Shown here one piece after another: positions 21,908-33,083 of a stretch of 64,000 nucleotides of DNA (position 1 is its first letter; every line of letters begins with the position of its first letter). The stretch is from Rattus norvegicus (lineage: Eukaryota > Chordata > Mammalia > Rodentia > Muridae). Both the position numbers and the translations under genes were made by a program. Location: the NCBI RefSeq assembly GCF_036323735.1, contig NC_086026.1:57382539-57446538 (forward strand), read 5' to 3'. Under the pieces are notes generated by a model, which made no database searches, had not been told where the DNA came from, and saw nothing but the letters and a program-made list of their open reading frames with translations.

Positions 21908-22799
21908 ACCTGAGCATGTTGGTCATTTACATTTTTGTTGGAGAAATTCAAATTGTCATTAGATTTTCAAAGAAGATAGAACTCAAAAATGTTTAAGGTC
22001 ATTCAGTGCTGCTGCTGTTGTTTGGCTTCCAGATTAGTGCAGGTGACACAGGAGAGGGGACACATCAGAGGAACAAGATGCCTGCTTGTAGCACTGTTTT
22101 GTTTTGTTTTTTTTTTTTTCCTCAGTGTAGTGTGCAGTACCTGTGGGCAAGGGAAGAAAACAGTGCTAGAGAGGAAAGTTCATCCAAGGTCTTGGCCTCA
22201 GATGCCAATTATTCGTAATGTTCTAGAAGGCACTGGGGGTTTGGAGGCAGAAAAAACAATGTATGGGATCTACGCTTCTGGAAGATAAAACTCTCAGGTG
22301 TGCAGAGAGATGGGAGGGGAGACAGAAGAGTGGAGACAGCCGGCAGCAGGCCACAGTTGGCCCTAATAAGAAGGTTGAATTAGTAGAAAGCTGCAAACAG
22401 CATCAAGGCATGCAATGCACTTGACCCTCCACATCCTCTGTTCCCCACTCAGAGGCTTAGCCCACCGTGGACCTAGTATAATTGTATCAGTGTTGAGTAA
22501 GGGCTGGACTCGGACTCTTGTAGCTATTCCCTAGGCGATCCAATATAACAACTGTTTGGCCACCATTGATATTGTCTTAGGTATTACAGGTCATCTATTG
22601 ATTATGCAAATACCCTATCATCGTAAGTGGACTAGGCATCTTTGAATTCTCACATCCATAGGGTTCTAAACCTAATGCCCCATGTAACTGAGGGATGACC
22701 GTAGTTAACAAGTGGACGTAGGGTGGAGTCAAGATGACAAACCAAAGTTGATAGAGAGGAAAACGAACCTTTTTCAGGAAAATTTATTAGGTGTAAGAA
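21908..22799. other. Unique non-coding sequence with a T-rich tract
   Basis: A poly-T/TTTTG tract lies at 22098-22127. No transposon body attaches to it. Otherwise nothing recognised. Confidence 0.4.
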
Positions 22800-23042
22800 C
22801 AACTAACATGTACTGAACCACGACTATGCCTCGGGCAGTGACAATGTGACTTCAGTACATTTACTCTTAAACCCCTTTCACAGACCTCTGCAAAGCAGGC
22901 GATTTTATTTTCTTCTACGCTTGATGAGGAGATAGAGACCCAAAAAATGCATGTCCGAGGACCACACAGCTAAGTCAGACCGGAGTAGAGTCTGGAACTA
23001 GAGCCTATAAAAGCGTGAAAAGCTGTTTTCTTAACCATCACA
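22800..23042 (+). repeat. MIR-type SINE, near full length
   Basis: 'AACTAACATGTACTGAACC', 'CCTCGGGCAGTGACAATG', 'GCAGGCGATTTTATTTTC', 'GATGAGGAGATAGAGACCC', 'ACCACACAGCTAAGTCAG' and 'TTCTTAACCATCACA' reproduce the MIR order from head to tail. Confidence 0.75.
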
Positions 23043-23658
23043 TTTTTTATTTTATTTTTATACAAGTCAGCATGAGTTCAGATTTAGACTTATTTCAGTA
23101 CGCCATTTGAATGTCCGTGGGGCAATGTCTTCAATGCACTTGGAACATTGGAAATAGAATTTGGAGCAGTGACCTGAAAGGGAACTGGAACTGGGGAGCT
23201 TAGGTGGTGGTAAGAGAGCAGAGGACCAAGTGTAGGACCCAGGGACCATGCTTGAGGGAGGGGAAAGGAAAGTCAAAGGCCAAGAAAGTGGAATCACAGA
23301 TGCAGAAAATTCTGCAAACCGGGTGCTGTTGTACAAGCTGGAGAAGGAGATGGTAGTGAGGAGAGGGAGGTGATAGCAAGGGGAAGTCACAGAGGAGGGG
23401 GACCCCTTGAAGCTGTCAGTGAAGGATAGTGTGGTAGAGAGTAATTCAAGTTAATTATTTTATAACAGAGTCGGGAAGAAGATGTTCAAGGTGACTGGGT
23501 AGTGATGAGAGGTAAGGGTGACAGTGATGGCATTTACAGTGGCTGAGAAGCAACAGCCCAGTGGGCAGTTTGAGGCTGTGGCAGGTTCAAAAAAGAGATT
23601 TTTGTTTGCTTTTCTGGGTATGGCACCAGGATTTTCATGATTAATCTAGGCATATAAT

Positions 23659-23659
<1 letters not shown>
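23043..23659. other. Unique non-coding sequence, purine-rich
   Basis: The plus strand is G/A-rich over 23150-23400. No repeat family or exon is recognised. Confidence 0.4.

Positions 23660-23744
<85 letters not shown>
23660..23744. repeat. (CA)n microsatellite, about 42 units with one interruption
   Basis: CA repeats broken once by an ATA near 23692-23694. It is the longest CA tract in the window. Confidence 0.97.
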
Positions 23745-23747
<3 letters not shown>

Positions 23748-24024
23748 AACACAGTCTTAAAATACATGCCTGCTGTTGGGCCCTGTACCTGGTAGTATCT
23801 TTGCCTAGAGAAGTCATTGCTGCTTCTCCTTTGCACAAGGAGGCCTTGCTGGTATCTCAGATCCCCTCGAAATCTGGATGATAGAGTTACCTCTCAAGTT
23901 TGTCACTGGATAGCTTTATTACCAGCTTTCAATACAAGTTTTACTAAGTCCAGATAAGCAGAGAGGCTAAATATCCCTCTTTGGGGCCAATTAAATAAGA
24001 CTGGACAGATCTTCCATAACCTTT

Positions 24025-24145
24025 GCAGTCATTTGGCTCTATTATCAAAGAGGTTAGTTAGGTGACTCATTCAAAGTCAGACAGCAGGCTCTGAGTCAGA
24101 CCTTAAACCCAGGTCTCCAGAACCAATGCTTCTCTGTCTAGACCT
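24025..24145 (+). repeat. MIR-type SINE 3' part
   Basis: 'GAGGTTAGTTAGGTGACTC', 'CAAAGTCAGACAGCAGGC' and 'CTTAAACCCAGGTCTCC' match the second half of MIR ('AAGTAACTTGCCCAAGGTCACACAGC ... AACCCAGGTCT'). Confidence 0.65.
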
Positions 24146-24366
24146 TAAAGAGTACCTTGCATACAGAATGTCGCTGGGAAGTTTGTTTCTACAAAGACTT
24201 TCCATGGTCTTTCCAAATAACTTACTTTGGGTCCCCTCTTGAGTATAGGATAAATTCTCTCCAAGATGTAGCGTAGCATTGTCATAGATGGGGAGGAAGG
24301 ATAGAATGGAAACAGGGAAAGGAGGGAGTCTGGCACATGCGCTATAATGCGATCTGTTTAGTTCCA

Positions 24367-24409
24367 ACACACACGCACGCACACGCACACACAGACACAC
24401 ACACACACT
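24367..24409. repeat. Imperfect (CA)n with CG interruptions
   Basis: CA units mixed with CGCA and GACA units. Confidence 0.9.
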
Positions 24410-24477
24410 GAATGGTGGGCTCCACCTTCTGAGTGTGTCAGAATGCTCCTTCCTGCCATTGTTTTCTCTTTCTTTTA

Positions 24478-24638
24478 AAAAGTCTTTCCATTTTCATATT
24501 GTGTGCATGTGTATATAATAGTCCGAGGACAGCTGGGGAGAACTGGTTCTCCCTTTGCATCATGTGGCTTCTGGGATTGATGACAGTTGGCAGGCCTGTG
24601 TCACAAGCATCTTTACCCACTGGGACATCTTTCCATCG
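24478..24638 (-). repeat. B3-type SINE, minus orientation
   Basis: The order 'TTTTAAAAAGTCTTTCC' (reversed tail), 'AGTCCGAGGACAGC', 'AGAACTGGTTCTCCC', 'CATCATGTGGCTTCTGGG' and 'TCTTTACCCACTGGGACATC' fits reverse B3. It ends about 20 bases before the LTR at 24658. Confidence 0.7.
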
Positions 24639-24657
24639 TTAACTTGCTTTGCTTAGG

Positions 24658-25001
24658 TGTGGTGGTTTGACTCCCACAGACTCATGTGTTTGAACATTTT
24701 GCCTGTAGGAAGTGGCACTAATTGGGAGTGGCCTTGTTAGAGGAAGTGTGTCACTGTAGGGGCGGGCTTTGAGGTCTCCTATGTTCAAGCTCTGCCCTGT
24801 GTGGAATCCAGTCCCCTTCTGCTGCCTTCAGATCAAGATGTAGAACTCTTGGCTCCTCCAATCCCACATCTGCCGTGCTTCCCACTATGATGATAATGGA
24901 CCTAACCTTTAAAATTGCAAGCCAGCCCCAATTAAATATTTTCCTTTATAAGAGTTGTTGTGGTCATGGTGTCTCTTCAGAGCAATAAAACCCATAAAGC
25001 A
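24658..25001 (+). mobile_element. Solo MaLR-type LTR (MT-like), plus orientation, perfect 5-bp target duplication
   Basis: Begins TGTGGTGGTTTGACTCCC and ends AAAGCA (TG...CA). It contains 'AGGAAGTGGCACTAATTGGG', 'AGGAAGTGTGTCACTGTAGG', 'GGGCTTTGAGGTCTCC' and 'GCAAGCCAGCCCCAATTAAA', all diagnostic of rodent MaLR LTRs, with ATTAAA as a probable polyadenylation signal. The pentamer TTAGG is repeated perfectly at 24653-24657 and 25002-25006, proving an LTR insertion with no internal region left. Confidence 0.9.
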
Positions 25002-25006
25002 TTAGG

Positions 25007-25669
25007 TATGTGTTCACAGCGCTAGAAAAGTGTGTCAAACTCAGACACACTAATGTGTCCTGGTGTTTTTAATCATGGCTACGTGGTTTTCCTTCTGCAG
25101 GAGGTATTAGTTTTCTATTCTTTCTGTAGCACGTCCCCACAATGCAATGGTTTAAAGCACAGTAAGTTTATCATTCCCTTCAGGTTCCAGGGCAGGAACT
25201 CTGAAATGACTCTGAGCATCCACTAAGGAGTCGGGTAGGTCTGGTTCTTAGATAAGCTCAAAGAGAGAATTCGTTTCCAGTTTGCATTGGCAGGCTTCCT
25301 AGCTGTACCTCTCTTCCATCCTCAAAGCCAGTAGCTGAGAATTTTCAAAACTCTTTGTCTCTGATTCTGTCTTCTATATCACCCTGGCTTCTGCTGCTTC
25401 ACTTCTGGGAGGATACCTGGGATTTCTGAGTGACAAAACCCCAAGTCTGGGCTCTTCTCACCTTGAGAACCTTCACTTAACCACACTGGCAGTATCTCTA
25501 TTGGATATGAGGAATTTATTCTCAACCACACTGTCAAGCAACTTCTTAAGTGGAAATGCATCTACCCCCAAGGTGTCTCCATGCTACATCCCGTAGAAAG
25601 GCCATTAATCAGCCTATCACAAGAATAAGGACCCAACAGATACAGCTGCAGCTATTGGTCAATTAATCA
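25007..25669. other. Unique non-coding sequence
   Basis: No feature recognised. Confidence 0.4.
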
Positions 25670-25730
25670 ATTAGCAAGTATTTACTGGGCATACTGTGTG
25701 TCAAGTCCTACTATGAGAAGAATGGGAAAT
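25670..25730 (+). repeat. MIR fragment
   Basis: 'AAGTATTTACTGGGCATACTG' and 'GTGTCAAGTCCTACTATG' match the MIR 5' core; the rest is lost. Confidence 0.45.
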
Positions 25731-26044
25731 ATATGTCCACACAAGACTTGCTCTCTTCACTTAAGAATCTCCTGCTTAGAAACAGTTGGACTCTAATCCT
25801 GCAGTACCTGCTGTAAATGCCGTAGAGCTGCAGAAGACACTCTCTGGAGTTGTCTAGGTTGGAACAGTCTATGAAATTTTCATGGGGAAAATCCAAAAAC
25901 TTAAAATAGATGTGTAGAATGTAGATGGACTGGGAAGGAGCAAAGCAATCGAAGAGGATTGTGTTCTGGGAGTCAGAGTGCGGCCATAGGAACGGAACAA
26001 GGCTAAGAAACAGATTGCCTGGGATCAAGGGTCACAAGCCAAAG

Positions 26045-26245
26045 CCAGTCTCCCATCTCCTTTTATAAATAAAAGTTTTTATTAGACCAGCCATGCTTAC
26101 TTGAAATATGATTTCTTTTATGCTTTAATGACAGAGATGGACAATTCTAACAGAAATCAAATAGCCCGGAAAGCCTAAATATTTTACTGCTAGCCTTTAT
26201 AGAAAAAAAACAAAAAACAAAAAACTGACCACCCTTGCCCTACAT
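26045..26245 (-). mobile_element. Ancient hAT-Charlie-like DNA transposon fossil
   Basis: 'AAGTTTTTATTAGACCAGCC', 'GACAGAGATGGACAATTC', 'CAAATAGCCCGGAAAGCCTAA' and 'ATATTTTACTGCTAGCC' are the degraded equivalents of a widespread eutherian non-autonomous hAT element ('...GCCCGCAAAGCCTAAAATATTTAC...'). An A-rich patch (26207-26225) interrupts its end. I believe it belongs to the MER58-like group but am not certain of the subfamily. Confidence 0.55.
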
Positions 26246-29200
26246 AAGGAATACTCATCAAAGCCCTTGGCAAGAGAAGACACAAGAAAAGGCCTAAAGC
26301 CAAGTATCCCAATGAGGGGTCTGGCCCATCTGAACCCCATTTAGTTTAGGTTAAAACAGTTTTCTGTTCTCAGCATTCCCACTGGACCCGAAGGTTTCAG
26401 ACCCTTCAGATTTTGTAATAGGTGCCTCGTTTTGGGGTTGCAAGTGTTGACAAAACAGCTCTCACCTCAAAGAAATTTTTAAAAAAAATAGCTTCTTCTA
26501 GAACCAAATATGAGTATTGGTGGTCCAGGGACCCAGACTTAGATCTTCCGAGTACACGTTCCAGGGAGGTAGCATTGAACTTTTTATATCAACAGAACAA
26601 AGAGCCAGATATCAAGACCCTTTTCAAACACATCTGTGATGACATCAGGTAGAGTTCTGCTATAGGCCTTAGGTGCTGGTCTCAACACTCTTAGATCTTT
26701 GTTTGGTGGGAAATCACATTCCAGAAGTCTTTATCTGTCTGGCAGGATGGTAGATGGGGGCAAGGGATGGCTATTTAGTAAACTAAAGATTGCCCAAGAG
26801 TAATTATAATTCAGCTCAGAAACTGCAACATTCCAACCCTTCAGCCCATTGAAGTTTTAATCTTTAGTCTTTGCAGAAATCACCTCCTTCCAGGCCTAAT
26901 CGTTCTCACTTGCTAATGGAGGTGTGCTCAGGAGAGAGGTGTGGTGTGTCAGGGATAGTACAAACAGAGGTCTGGGTGCTTAGTTCCTTGGGCTCCTGGG
27001 TGGATCATCGCTGGTTCCAAACCTCCCTGTCTCCTTATGGAATGTACAGGGGTGGGCCATCGTAGCTCTCACCTGCTAGCCAGGGCTCTTGGAAAGGTCT
27101 TTAGAATGACAGCTGTTTTGGGTGCAATCCTTAAAGGAAGTAGTCTGTCAGTGCCTGCCCATGCTCCCATAACCCTCTCAAGGGCACAGATGCACTGGTT
27201 CATGTAGAGGTCAGCATGTGCCTTCTGAAAGACTCGGATTCAGTCTCCCAGCCAGCTTGCCTCATCCCTTGCTTTGGAACGAAGTTTGAATACCAGTCAC
27301 AATTTCCGTAAAAGTCCCTTCTACATCAAAAGGGGAGTGGACAAGAGGAAAAGCATGGATTATCTACCGGAAGCTTCTTTGTTCTAAACAGCTGAGCCTG
27401 CTTTGTACTCAGACTACGGAGGAAACAAGAAAAGCGGGTCTCTGCCATTCCAGGAACCGTGAGCCAGATAGAAAACTCAGCACAGACATACAGTGTTAAA
27501 TAAAAAGAGATGACAGCCCTGATCAAAGGGGGGGGATGGGAAGTATGACAGGAATTTCTGGAGGGAAGGAGGTAGGTGCGAGGTGCATGCTTTCAGAGAA
27601 GTTGGGAGTGCGCCTTGGCGAACATGGCATTGGGTTTGGTCTTGAGAAGTCAGTCTCATTTCCTTTGGGAGATGGACGTGGAATATACTCCAGGGGCTAA
27701 GGGAAAGAACGGTAGAAGTGTGGCATTGTGCTTATGAGTAACAGTCCAGAAGATAAATAAATATTAGGAAGTTAGGGTACCGAGATGCACATCTGAGGTA
27801 TGCAAAACTTCAGAGAGAGCATCATGCCTGCTGAAGAGTCTCCCTGTGCATGGGAGACCAATCCATCAGTATTCAAATACACACGAGATAAAAAGCCAGG
27901 TATGAGACAATGTATGGTAATTGCCAGATGGGTGTTATAGACAATTACTGCTGTGCCCTGGTCCTTCCCAGCAGGGATGGCTCTCTGATGGAATGTTTGT
28001 TCTGTTTTTAAGTCAGCTGTGTTTTGACAGGACATCACCGGATTTTGCAGATGATCACTTCCGCCTGCTCCCGTTGAGCAGTGAAGGAGATGAGTGTGCT
28101 GTGTGGCCACTCTTTACAGCTCCTGGGAATTCTTCTCCCATGGATTCTTTCCACCATTCTTTCTTGTCCTGACCGTAGCCTCTCAGAATAGCCTTAGCTG
28201 GTGCCTTGGGCTTAATTTAGGAGGTTTATGTGGACTGGCATCGAAGTCCGGTAAACGATGGAGACAAGCAGAAAGATGAACACTCAGCTTATCCACTGTC
28301 ACCCTGGACTGAGCAATATGTACCCAGAGTAGCATTGGCTTGACAGTGTGCCAGGTTGTAGAAATATATGGTGGTGGACTCACTGACTCCTTGATCCATG
28401 GCTATAGTTCTGTCATCTTAAGATTTTGCTAAAGGAACACTTCTCCTAGACCCAACAATGAGGCTCTGGAACTTAACAGTCCTCCATAGTGGAATCTCTC
28501 TTCCCTGTGTGCACCTACAAGGAAGAGCTTAAGAATCATTATGTTTGCTTTGGGCTTTCTACAGAGATGTCTACTCCTGGCCTTCTGATAAAAAGCTACC
28601 TGTACTACCACATCCACCCTTGTTACATTCAGAGTGCAAGCCATGGAGGTATGAAAATTCTCTGTGGAAAAGACACATGGAGAGAACAGGGTGAGACATG
28701 TTGCCAATGCAGAGTTGAGACTGTGTTCTGGTTGGAAGACCACCTTCTTAGGAGTTTCCTCAGCTCAATGTTTTCTTATCCAGAGTCTCGTGGGATACTT
28801 TACCAAATTCTGTTTTCCAGAGATGAGGCGACCGGGTTCTTGTAGCTTATATCACATGTCGCTCTTCAATGCAAGGTGAACTAGGGCATTGCCATCAAGA
28901 AGTGACCAGGTGAAAGCCATGAAACAGGGGTCAGGAAAGGTCAGCAGCATCTACCTGCATCTCTTGAAAGGCTTATTTGGGAACCACTCCTTCTTGAAGT
29001 ACAGTTGCCATGCTGTGAGGAATTCAAACTATGTAGAAAGGCCAGGTGCTGGGATTGACAGTGCCACCTGAGACTGTCCACCACGAATGTCAGCCTGTTG
29101 ATGCCAGCCTGCAGGCAGAGCTCTCGGTCACTTCCTTCCAACACCAGAGTCTTCCAGTGAAGGCTAAGGCCTGTTGCACCATATACATGCCCAGTGACCC

Positions 29201-29818
29201 TGCTCAAACTCCAGACTCACAGAACCTGTTAAAATAAACTGTTATATTCCACTCCACTAAGTCCATGATGGTTTGGCATGCACAAGCCGTCTTGGACTTA
29301 GTGTTCAGTGGTGAGCAGAAGGTGGAAGGTATTAGAAGTAATTTTTTATGGTTCTTTGTATGCCCAGAGTGCCAGGAGTTTTTATTTTAGATTCGGTGGG
29401 ACAATGGCAAGAGCAGTTCATTCAGCCATTGGTGTCTTTAGTGATATGTACCGCAAGTCAAACACTTGGCAGAATCAGCTGGTCAGTGAGTGAGAAGAAC
29501 CCCGTGTATCTGAGTAAAGACAGCACATAGTAATAAAGAAGGCATGTGTCATACAAGGTTTGCCTGGTGGAACTAAGGGGAATTTTGTTTGTGACAAGAA
29601 GGTGAGAGAGTATGACTACCAGACATTCCTCTGAGGCCATTTAGCAAAGGAAGGCAGGAGGAGAAGGATGGAAAGAAGTACATGAGTTCTGTTCAGGAAG
29701 GAGACAAGTCTTTGTTGGGAGTGACTGACTATGTCCTTGAGTTCATTAACAGAGGGCTAAAACCTCAGGATGAGTCTGACTCTGAAGTAAATAGTGGATG
29801 ATTTAAAACACCTATAAG
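26246..29818. other. Largest repeat-poor block, about 3.6 kb
   Basis: I recognise no transposon, RNA gene or domain-bearing exon here. Frames at 26422-26652 (76 codons, plus) and 28489-28845 (118 codons, plus) are the longest and show no known motif. Because the block is almost free of recognisable repeats it is a reasonable place to look for lineage-specific transcripts or conserved non-coding DNA. Confidence 0.4.
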
Positions 29819-29915
29819 GGCCAGGCATGCTGGTGCACTTGGGAGACAGAGGCAAGCGATGTCTAAGAGTTTGAGGCCAGCCTGGTCTCCATAGCAAGAC
29901 CTTGTATCAACCAAT
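29819..29915 (+). repeat. B1 SINE with internal deletion, plus orientation
   Basis: 'GGGCCAGGCATGCTGGTGCAC' jumps directly to 'TTGGGAGACAGAGGCAAG', missing about 17 consensus bases ('CCTTTAATCCCAGCA' region). It continues with 'TTTGAGGCCAGCCTGGTC' and 'ATAGCAAGACCTTGTATC', then an A-rich tail. Confidence 0.75.
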
Positions 29916-29975
29916 CCATCAATAAATACATAAATAAGTAAAACACATATAAAGAGTTTTTATACAACTCCTTAA

Positions 29976-30099
29976 TTTTTTTTTTTTTTTGGTTCTTTTT
30001 TTCGGAGCTGGGGACCAAACCCAGGGCCTTGCGCTTCCTAGGTAAGCGCTCTACCACTGAGCTAAATCCCCAGCCCCACTGAGCTAAATCCCCAGCCCC
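29976..30099 (-). mobile_element. ID SINE, minus orientation, with 22-bp tandem duplication of its 5' end
   Basis: A poly-T run and 'GGTTCTTTTTTTCGGAGC' (reversed tail) lead to 'GCTGGGGACCAAACCC', 'CCTTGCGCTTCCTAGG' and 'GCGCTCTACCACTGAGC', the reverse complement of the BC1/tRNA-Ala-derived rat ID element. The terminal 22 bases (30056-30077) are repeated exactly at 30078-30099. CCTTAATTTTT flanks the element on both sides (29970-29980 and 30098-30108), marking the target duplication. Low divergence suggests a recent insertion and points to rat. Confidence 0.93.
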
Positions 30100-30108
30100 T
30101 TAATTTTT

Positions 30109-30571
30109 TATATGAATCAATAAGCAGTGATACCCACCAAAGAGAGTTTAGAGATAGAGGAAACTGGCATGTTAGTATCTTTCGGGATGTTGTAACAGGG
30201 TACCGTATACTATGTGCCTTTTACAGCAACTTATTATCTTCTAGTTCTGAAGAATAGCAGTCTAAAATCAAGGTCTTGGCAGGGCCCTACCTTCCCAGGA
30301 AGTATACTTCAAAGAAGAATGCCTTCTTCCCTCAGACACAGTAAGCCTTGTGTCCCCAGATTTGTGACTGACTCACTTAAATTTCTCCCTCCCCCTGCCT
30401 ACACCCTTCTCTCCTGTGTGTCATGTGATCTCCTCTCAAGGAGCCAGTCACTGGACATAGAGACTACCCATTCTAGTCCAGGAAGCCCTTGACATAACCA
30501 AGCACATTGGCAGAAGTTCTATCTCTGAATGAGGCTCTTCATTCTCAACAATTCTAAACAAAACAAAATTA
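30109..30571. other. Unique non-coding sequence
   Basis: No feature recognised between the ID element and the TCTA array. Confidence 0.4.

Positions 30572-30636
<65 letters not shown>
30572..30636. repeat. (TCTA)n microsatellite, about 16 units
   Basis: Perfect tetranucleotide array. Confidence 0.97.
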
Positions 30637-30697
30637 GTGTATGTAAACTCATACACATTAAATAAACAAAGCAACCAACTAACCAACTAGTGAATGA

Positions 30698-30817
30698 CTA
30701 GCACATTTGAGGAGATGAGAGGACATAAAACACTAATTTGTTTTCTCCTTCCACCAGATGGGTCTGATACTCAGGTCAGCAAACACCTTTATCCTCTGAG
30801 CCATCTCACTGGCCCCT
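30698..30817 (-). repeat. B3-type SINE fragment, minus orientation
   Basis: 'GATGAGAGGACATAAAACAC', 'TTTCTCCTTCCACCAGATGG', 'CTCAGGTCAGCAAACACC' and 'CCTCTGAGCCATCTCACTGG' represent the 5' half of B3 in reverse, ending at the tRNA-like head. Confidence 0.8.
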
Positions 30818-30951
30818 TCATTCTGCATGTTTCTCGACGGACATGAATTTGAAAGAGACCCCATTCAACTGACCGCTCAAGTTTTTGTTAAATAACATCC
30901 AAATTAAAACTTCAAAGGAAGGAGCACTCATCTAGGACCTTGTGGAACTTG

Positions 30952-30975
30952 TTTGTCTGTCTGTCTGTCTGTTTG
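30952..30975. repeat. Short (GTCT)n array
   Basis: About five GTCT units just before a reversed SINE tail at 30978. Confidence 0.9.
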
Positions 30976-30977
30976 TT

Positions 30978-31163
30978 TAAGATTTTATTTTATAAGTAGG
31001 AACACTTTTTCTGCAGGTGTGTTTGTGGTGTTCACAGCACCCAGGAGAGGGCACCAGATCCCCTGAAGCTGGAGTTATGGATAAAGGCACCATGTGGGTG
31101 CTAGAACCCATACTCAGGTCCTCTACAAGAGCGCTCATAACTGATGAGCCCTCTCTCCAGACC
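30978..31163 (-). repeat. B2/B3-family SINE, minus orientation, full length
   Basis: 'AAGATTTTATTTTATAAGTAGG' (reversed tail), 'GGAGAGGGCACCAGATCCCC', 'CTGGAGTTATGGATAAAGG', 'GGGTGCTAGAACCCATACTC' and 'GATGAGCCCTCTCTCCAGACC' run in order through to the reversed tRNA-like head. Confidence 0.85.
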
Positions 31164-31219
31164 CATGTTAGTCTTGTTTTAACATTCTAGTTTACGCAAT
31201 CTTCTCTTTAACAATAGCA

Positions 31220-31425
31220 GATAATAATTATTGGATATTTCATTTGTGTCTCTCTCTCTGTGCTAACTTCTTCGCATTTACTTAAGAATTCTCTGACAGT
31301 TTCCATCACTAACCATGTTTTCTAGGAGGGGGAATAGAGTCTGTGAGACCATGCACGGCTGGCTTATAGCCATCTCATTAGTGACTGCGATGAGGCCCCA
31401 AGTCAAGACCTGTTGACTGAAAGTC
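31220..31425 (+). repeat. Possible MIR fossil
   Basis: Weak matches in MIR order ('TCTGTGCTAACTTCTTCGC', 'CCATCACTAACCATGTTTTC', 'AAGTCAAGACCTGTTGACTG'). Strongly diverged and could be chance. Confidence 0.3.
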
Positions 31426-32034
31426 TGATAGAAATGTGTGATTGCTGATTAATCCATATTTATATTGTTAGGATATTTATATTAACACCCTAATTGGGTG
31501 GAATATGTGTATTAATCAAGAGATTCCCGTTCACTCTTGGGAAAAAATGTGTTCTCGTCAACATTCGCAACCTGTGGACCTCACAGTACCTGTGGGGACT
31601 GCAAATGCACTGCCTTAGGGGTGTGACTAGGTGACAATGTGAGAAGGAGTCGAATTTGCAGAATGAGTTTATTTTCCGAACATCTTTGTTTCCATTCAAC
31701 ACATGCAAAGTTGCCCTTGTGTTCAGCTGAAAGGAAAGTCGCAGGTGACCAGAGGGCAACTCCTTGTAAATGATTCTTATAACTCAGTAAATTTTGTTAT
31801 TATTTAAAACCTTAGTTCTTACATTAATTTTGCAACCCAGAGGACACACGGCGATGTCTGAACTATTGGAGTAGAGTGGGCACTTACATCTGGGGAATAG
31901 GGGTCTGGGACAGCATGCTTGGCATTCTCCACTGCTAAAGACATTCCCATTCAAGAACAAAAGAGTACCTGACCCTTGATGCCAATAATACTGAGGTTGA
32001 AAGCCTTGGTTCAACAGTGGTGAAAGGTGCTTAG
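31426..32034. other. Unique non-coding sequence
   Basis: No feature recognised. Confidence 0.4.
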
Positions 32035-32072
32035 AGGTCCCATTGCTAAATACAGGTCCCATTGCTAAGTAC
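32035..32072. repeat. 19-bp tandem duplication
   Basis: AGGTCCCATTGCTAAATAC is followed directly by AGGTCCCATTGCTAAGTAC, 18 of 19 identical, so this is a recent small tandem duplication. Confidence 0.95.
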
Positions 32073-32164
32073 AGGTTTGCTTTCCAAGCAAACCTCTGGT
32101 GCTTAATGAGATATTTCATGACTCCCTCAAGCTAGTGGCCACTTGGTCATGGTGATAGCTATTT

Positions 32165-32340
32165 GGGGTGATGGGATTCGAGCACTTGCTGTGTTCCAAG
32201 CACTGTTCTTAGTGCCTTGCATGCACCACTCAGTCAGGAACTCCTAGCAAAGCTTCGTACCATCCTCACTGTACGTGTGAGAAACATACCTAAGGCTACA
32301 ATGCCAGTGGGGGCACAGTCAAGGTACAGTCCCTCGCCTC
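32165..32340 (+). repeat. MIR-type SINE
   Basis: 'CGAGCACTTGCTGTGTTCC', 'AAGCACTGTTCTTAGTGCC', 'TGCATGCACCACTCAGTCAGG', 'ACGTGTGAGAAACATACC' and 'AAGGTACAGTCCCTCGCC' follow the MIR core order. Confidence 0.55.
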
Positions 32341-33011
32341 CATTTCCAATCTCTTTCCTCCAGCAGTAGGCCTGGTGAGTAGGAATAAGGTTCCCACTTA
32401 ACAGATGGAGGATGAGAGACATTCATGACAGAAGGAAGCCGGCACATTCCCGTGGTCATTCAGCAAAACCACCGTCATGGAACATTCAGTCTGTAGTCTT
32501 TCTAGTTCATAATGCTGAACATGGGATTATTTTCCTTTTTTATTGATAATCTAGTTATTTCAGATAAAGACTAGGGTGAGTGGGTTAAACGGATGATCAA
32601 ATACCAAGATGCCTTCAGGAATGGCACATTAGGGAATATATGTTTCTGTTCTGTGATCCAAAGGTGGCAGCCAAGCCAACAGACAGCTGAGTTGGAAGAC
32701 CCAATGTGGAGAGAGAAGTAAGATGAGTGGTTTGTCTCAGCTCGAGTATCATAGTACATACAGGACCCTTAATGTGTTTGTATTTTGGGTTTCCTCCTGG
32801 GCCAAGGATTTTAGGGTTTCTCAACCAACCTCATCATGAATATATAGTTCTCTGTTGGGACCTTTCTTATGTGTTGTAAGAGTCTCCTGGGCCTGTGCCC
32901 AATAAATTCTGGTAGTACTTCACCCAATCTAAGATTATCAGCGATGTCTCCAGACATTGTCAAATGTTCCTGGAAAATCACAATTATCCCCAGTTAAGAA
33001 AGGTACGCTCT
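32341..33011. other. Unique non-coding sequence
   Basis: No feature recognised. Confidence 0.4.
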
Positions 33012-33075
33012 GTCGTTGTTGTTGTTGTTGTAGTAGTTGTTGTTGTTGTCATTATTGTTGTCGTCGTCATTGTCA
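33012..33075. repeat. (GTT)n/(GTC)n trinucleotide repeat
   Basis: Imperfect GTT triplets with GTA, ATT and GTC variants lead directly into a reversed B1, so the array probably grew from the SINE's A-rich tail (CAA units on the other strand). Confidence 0.9.
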
Positions 33076-33083
33076 TTTCATTT

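Noticed and set aside
26422..26652. 76-codon frame considered as an exon
   Set aside because: No similarity that I recognise, no acceptor or donor pair that fits, and codon content looks random.
29976..30099. tRNA-Ala gene
   Set aside because: The similarity is that of an ID SINE (poly-A tail, target duplications, no intact cloverleaf end), not of a functional tRNA.
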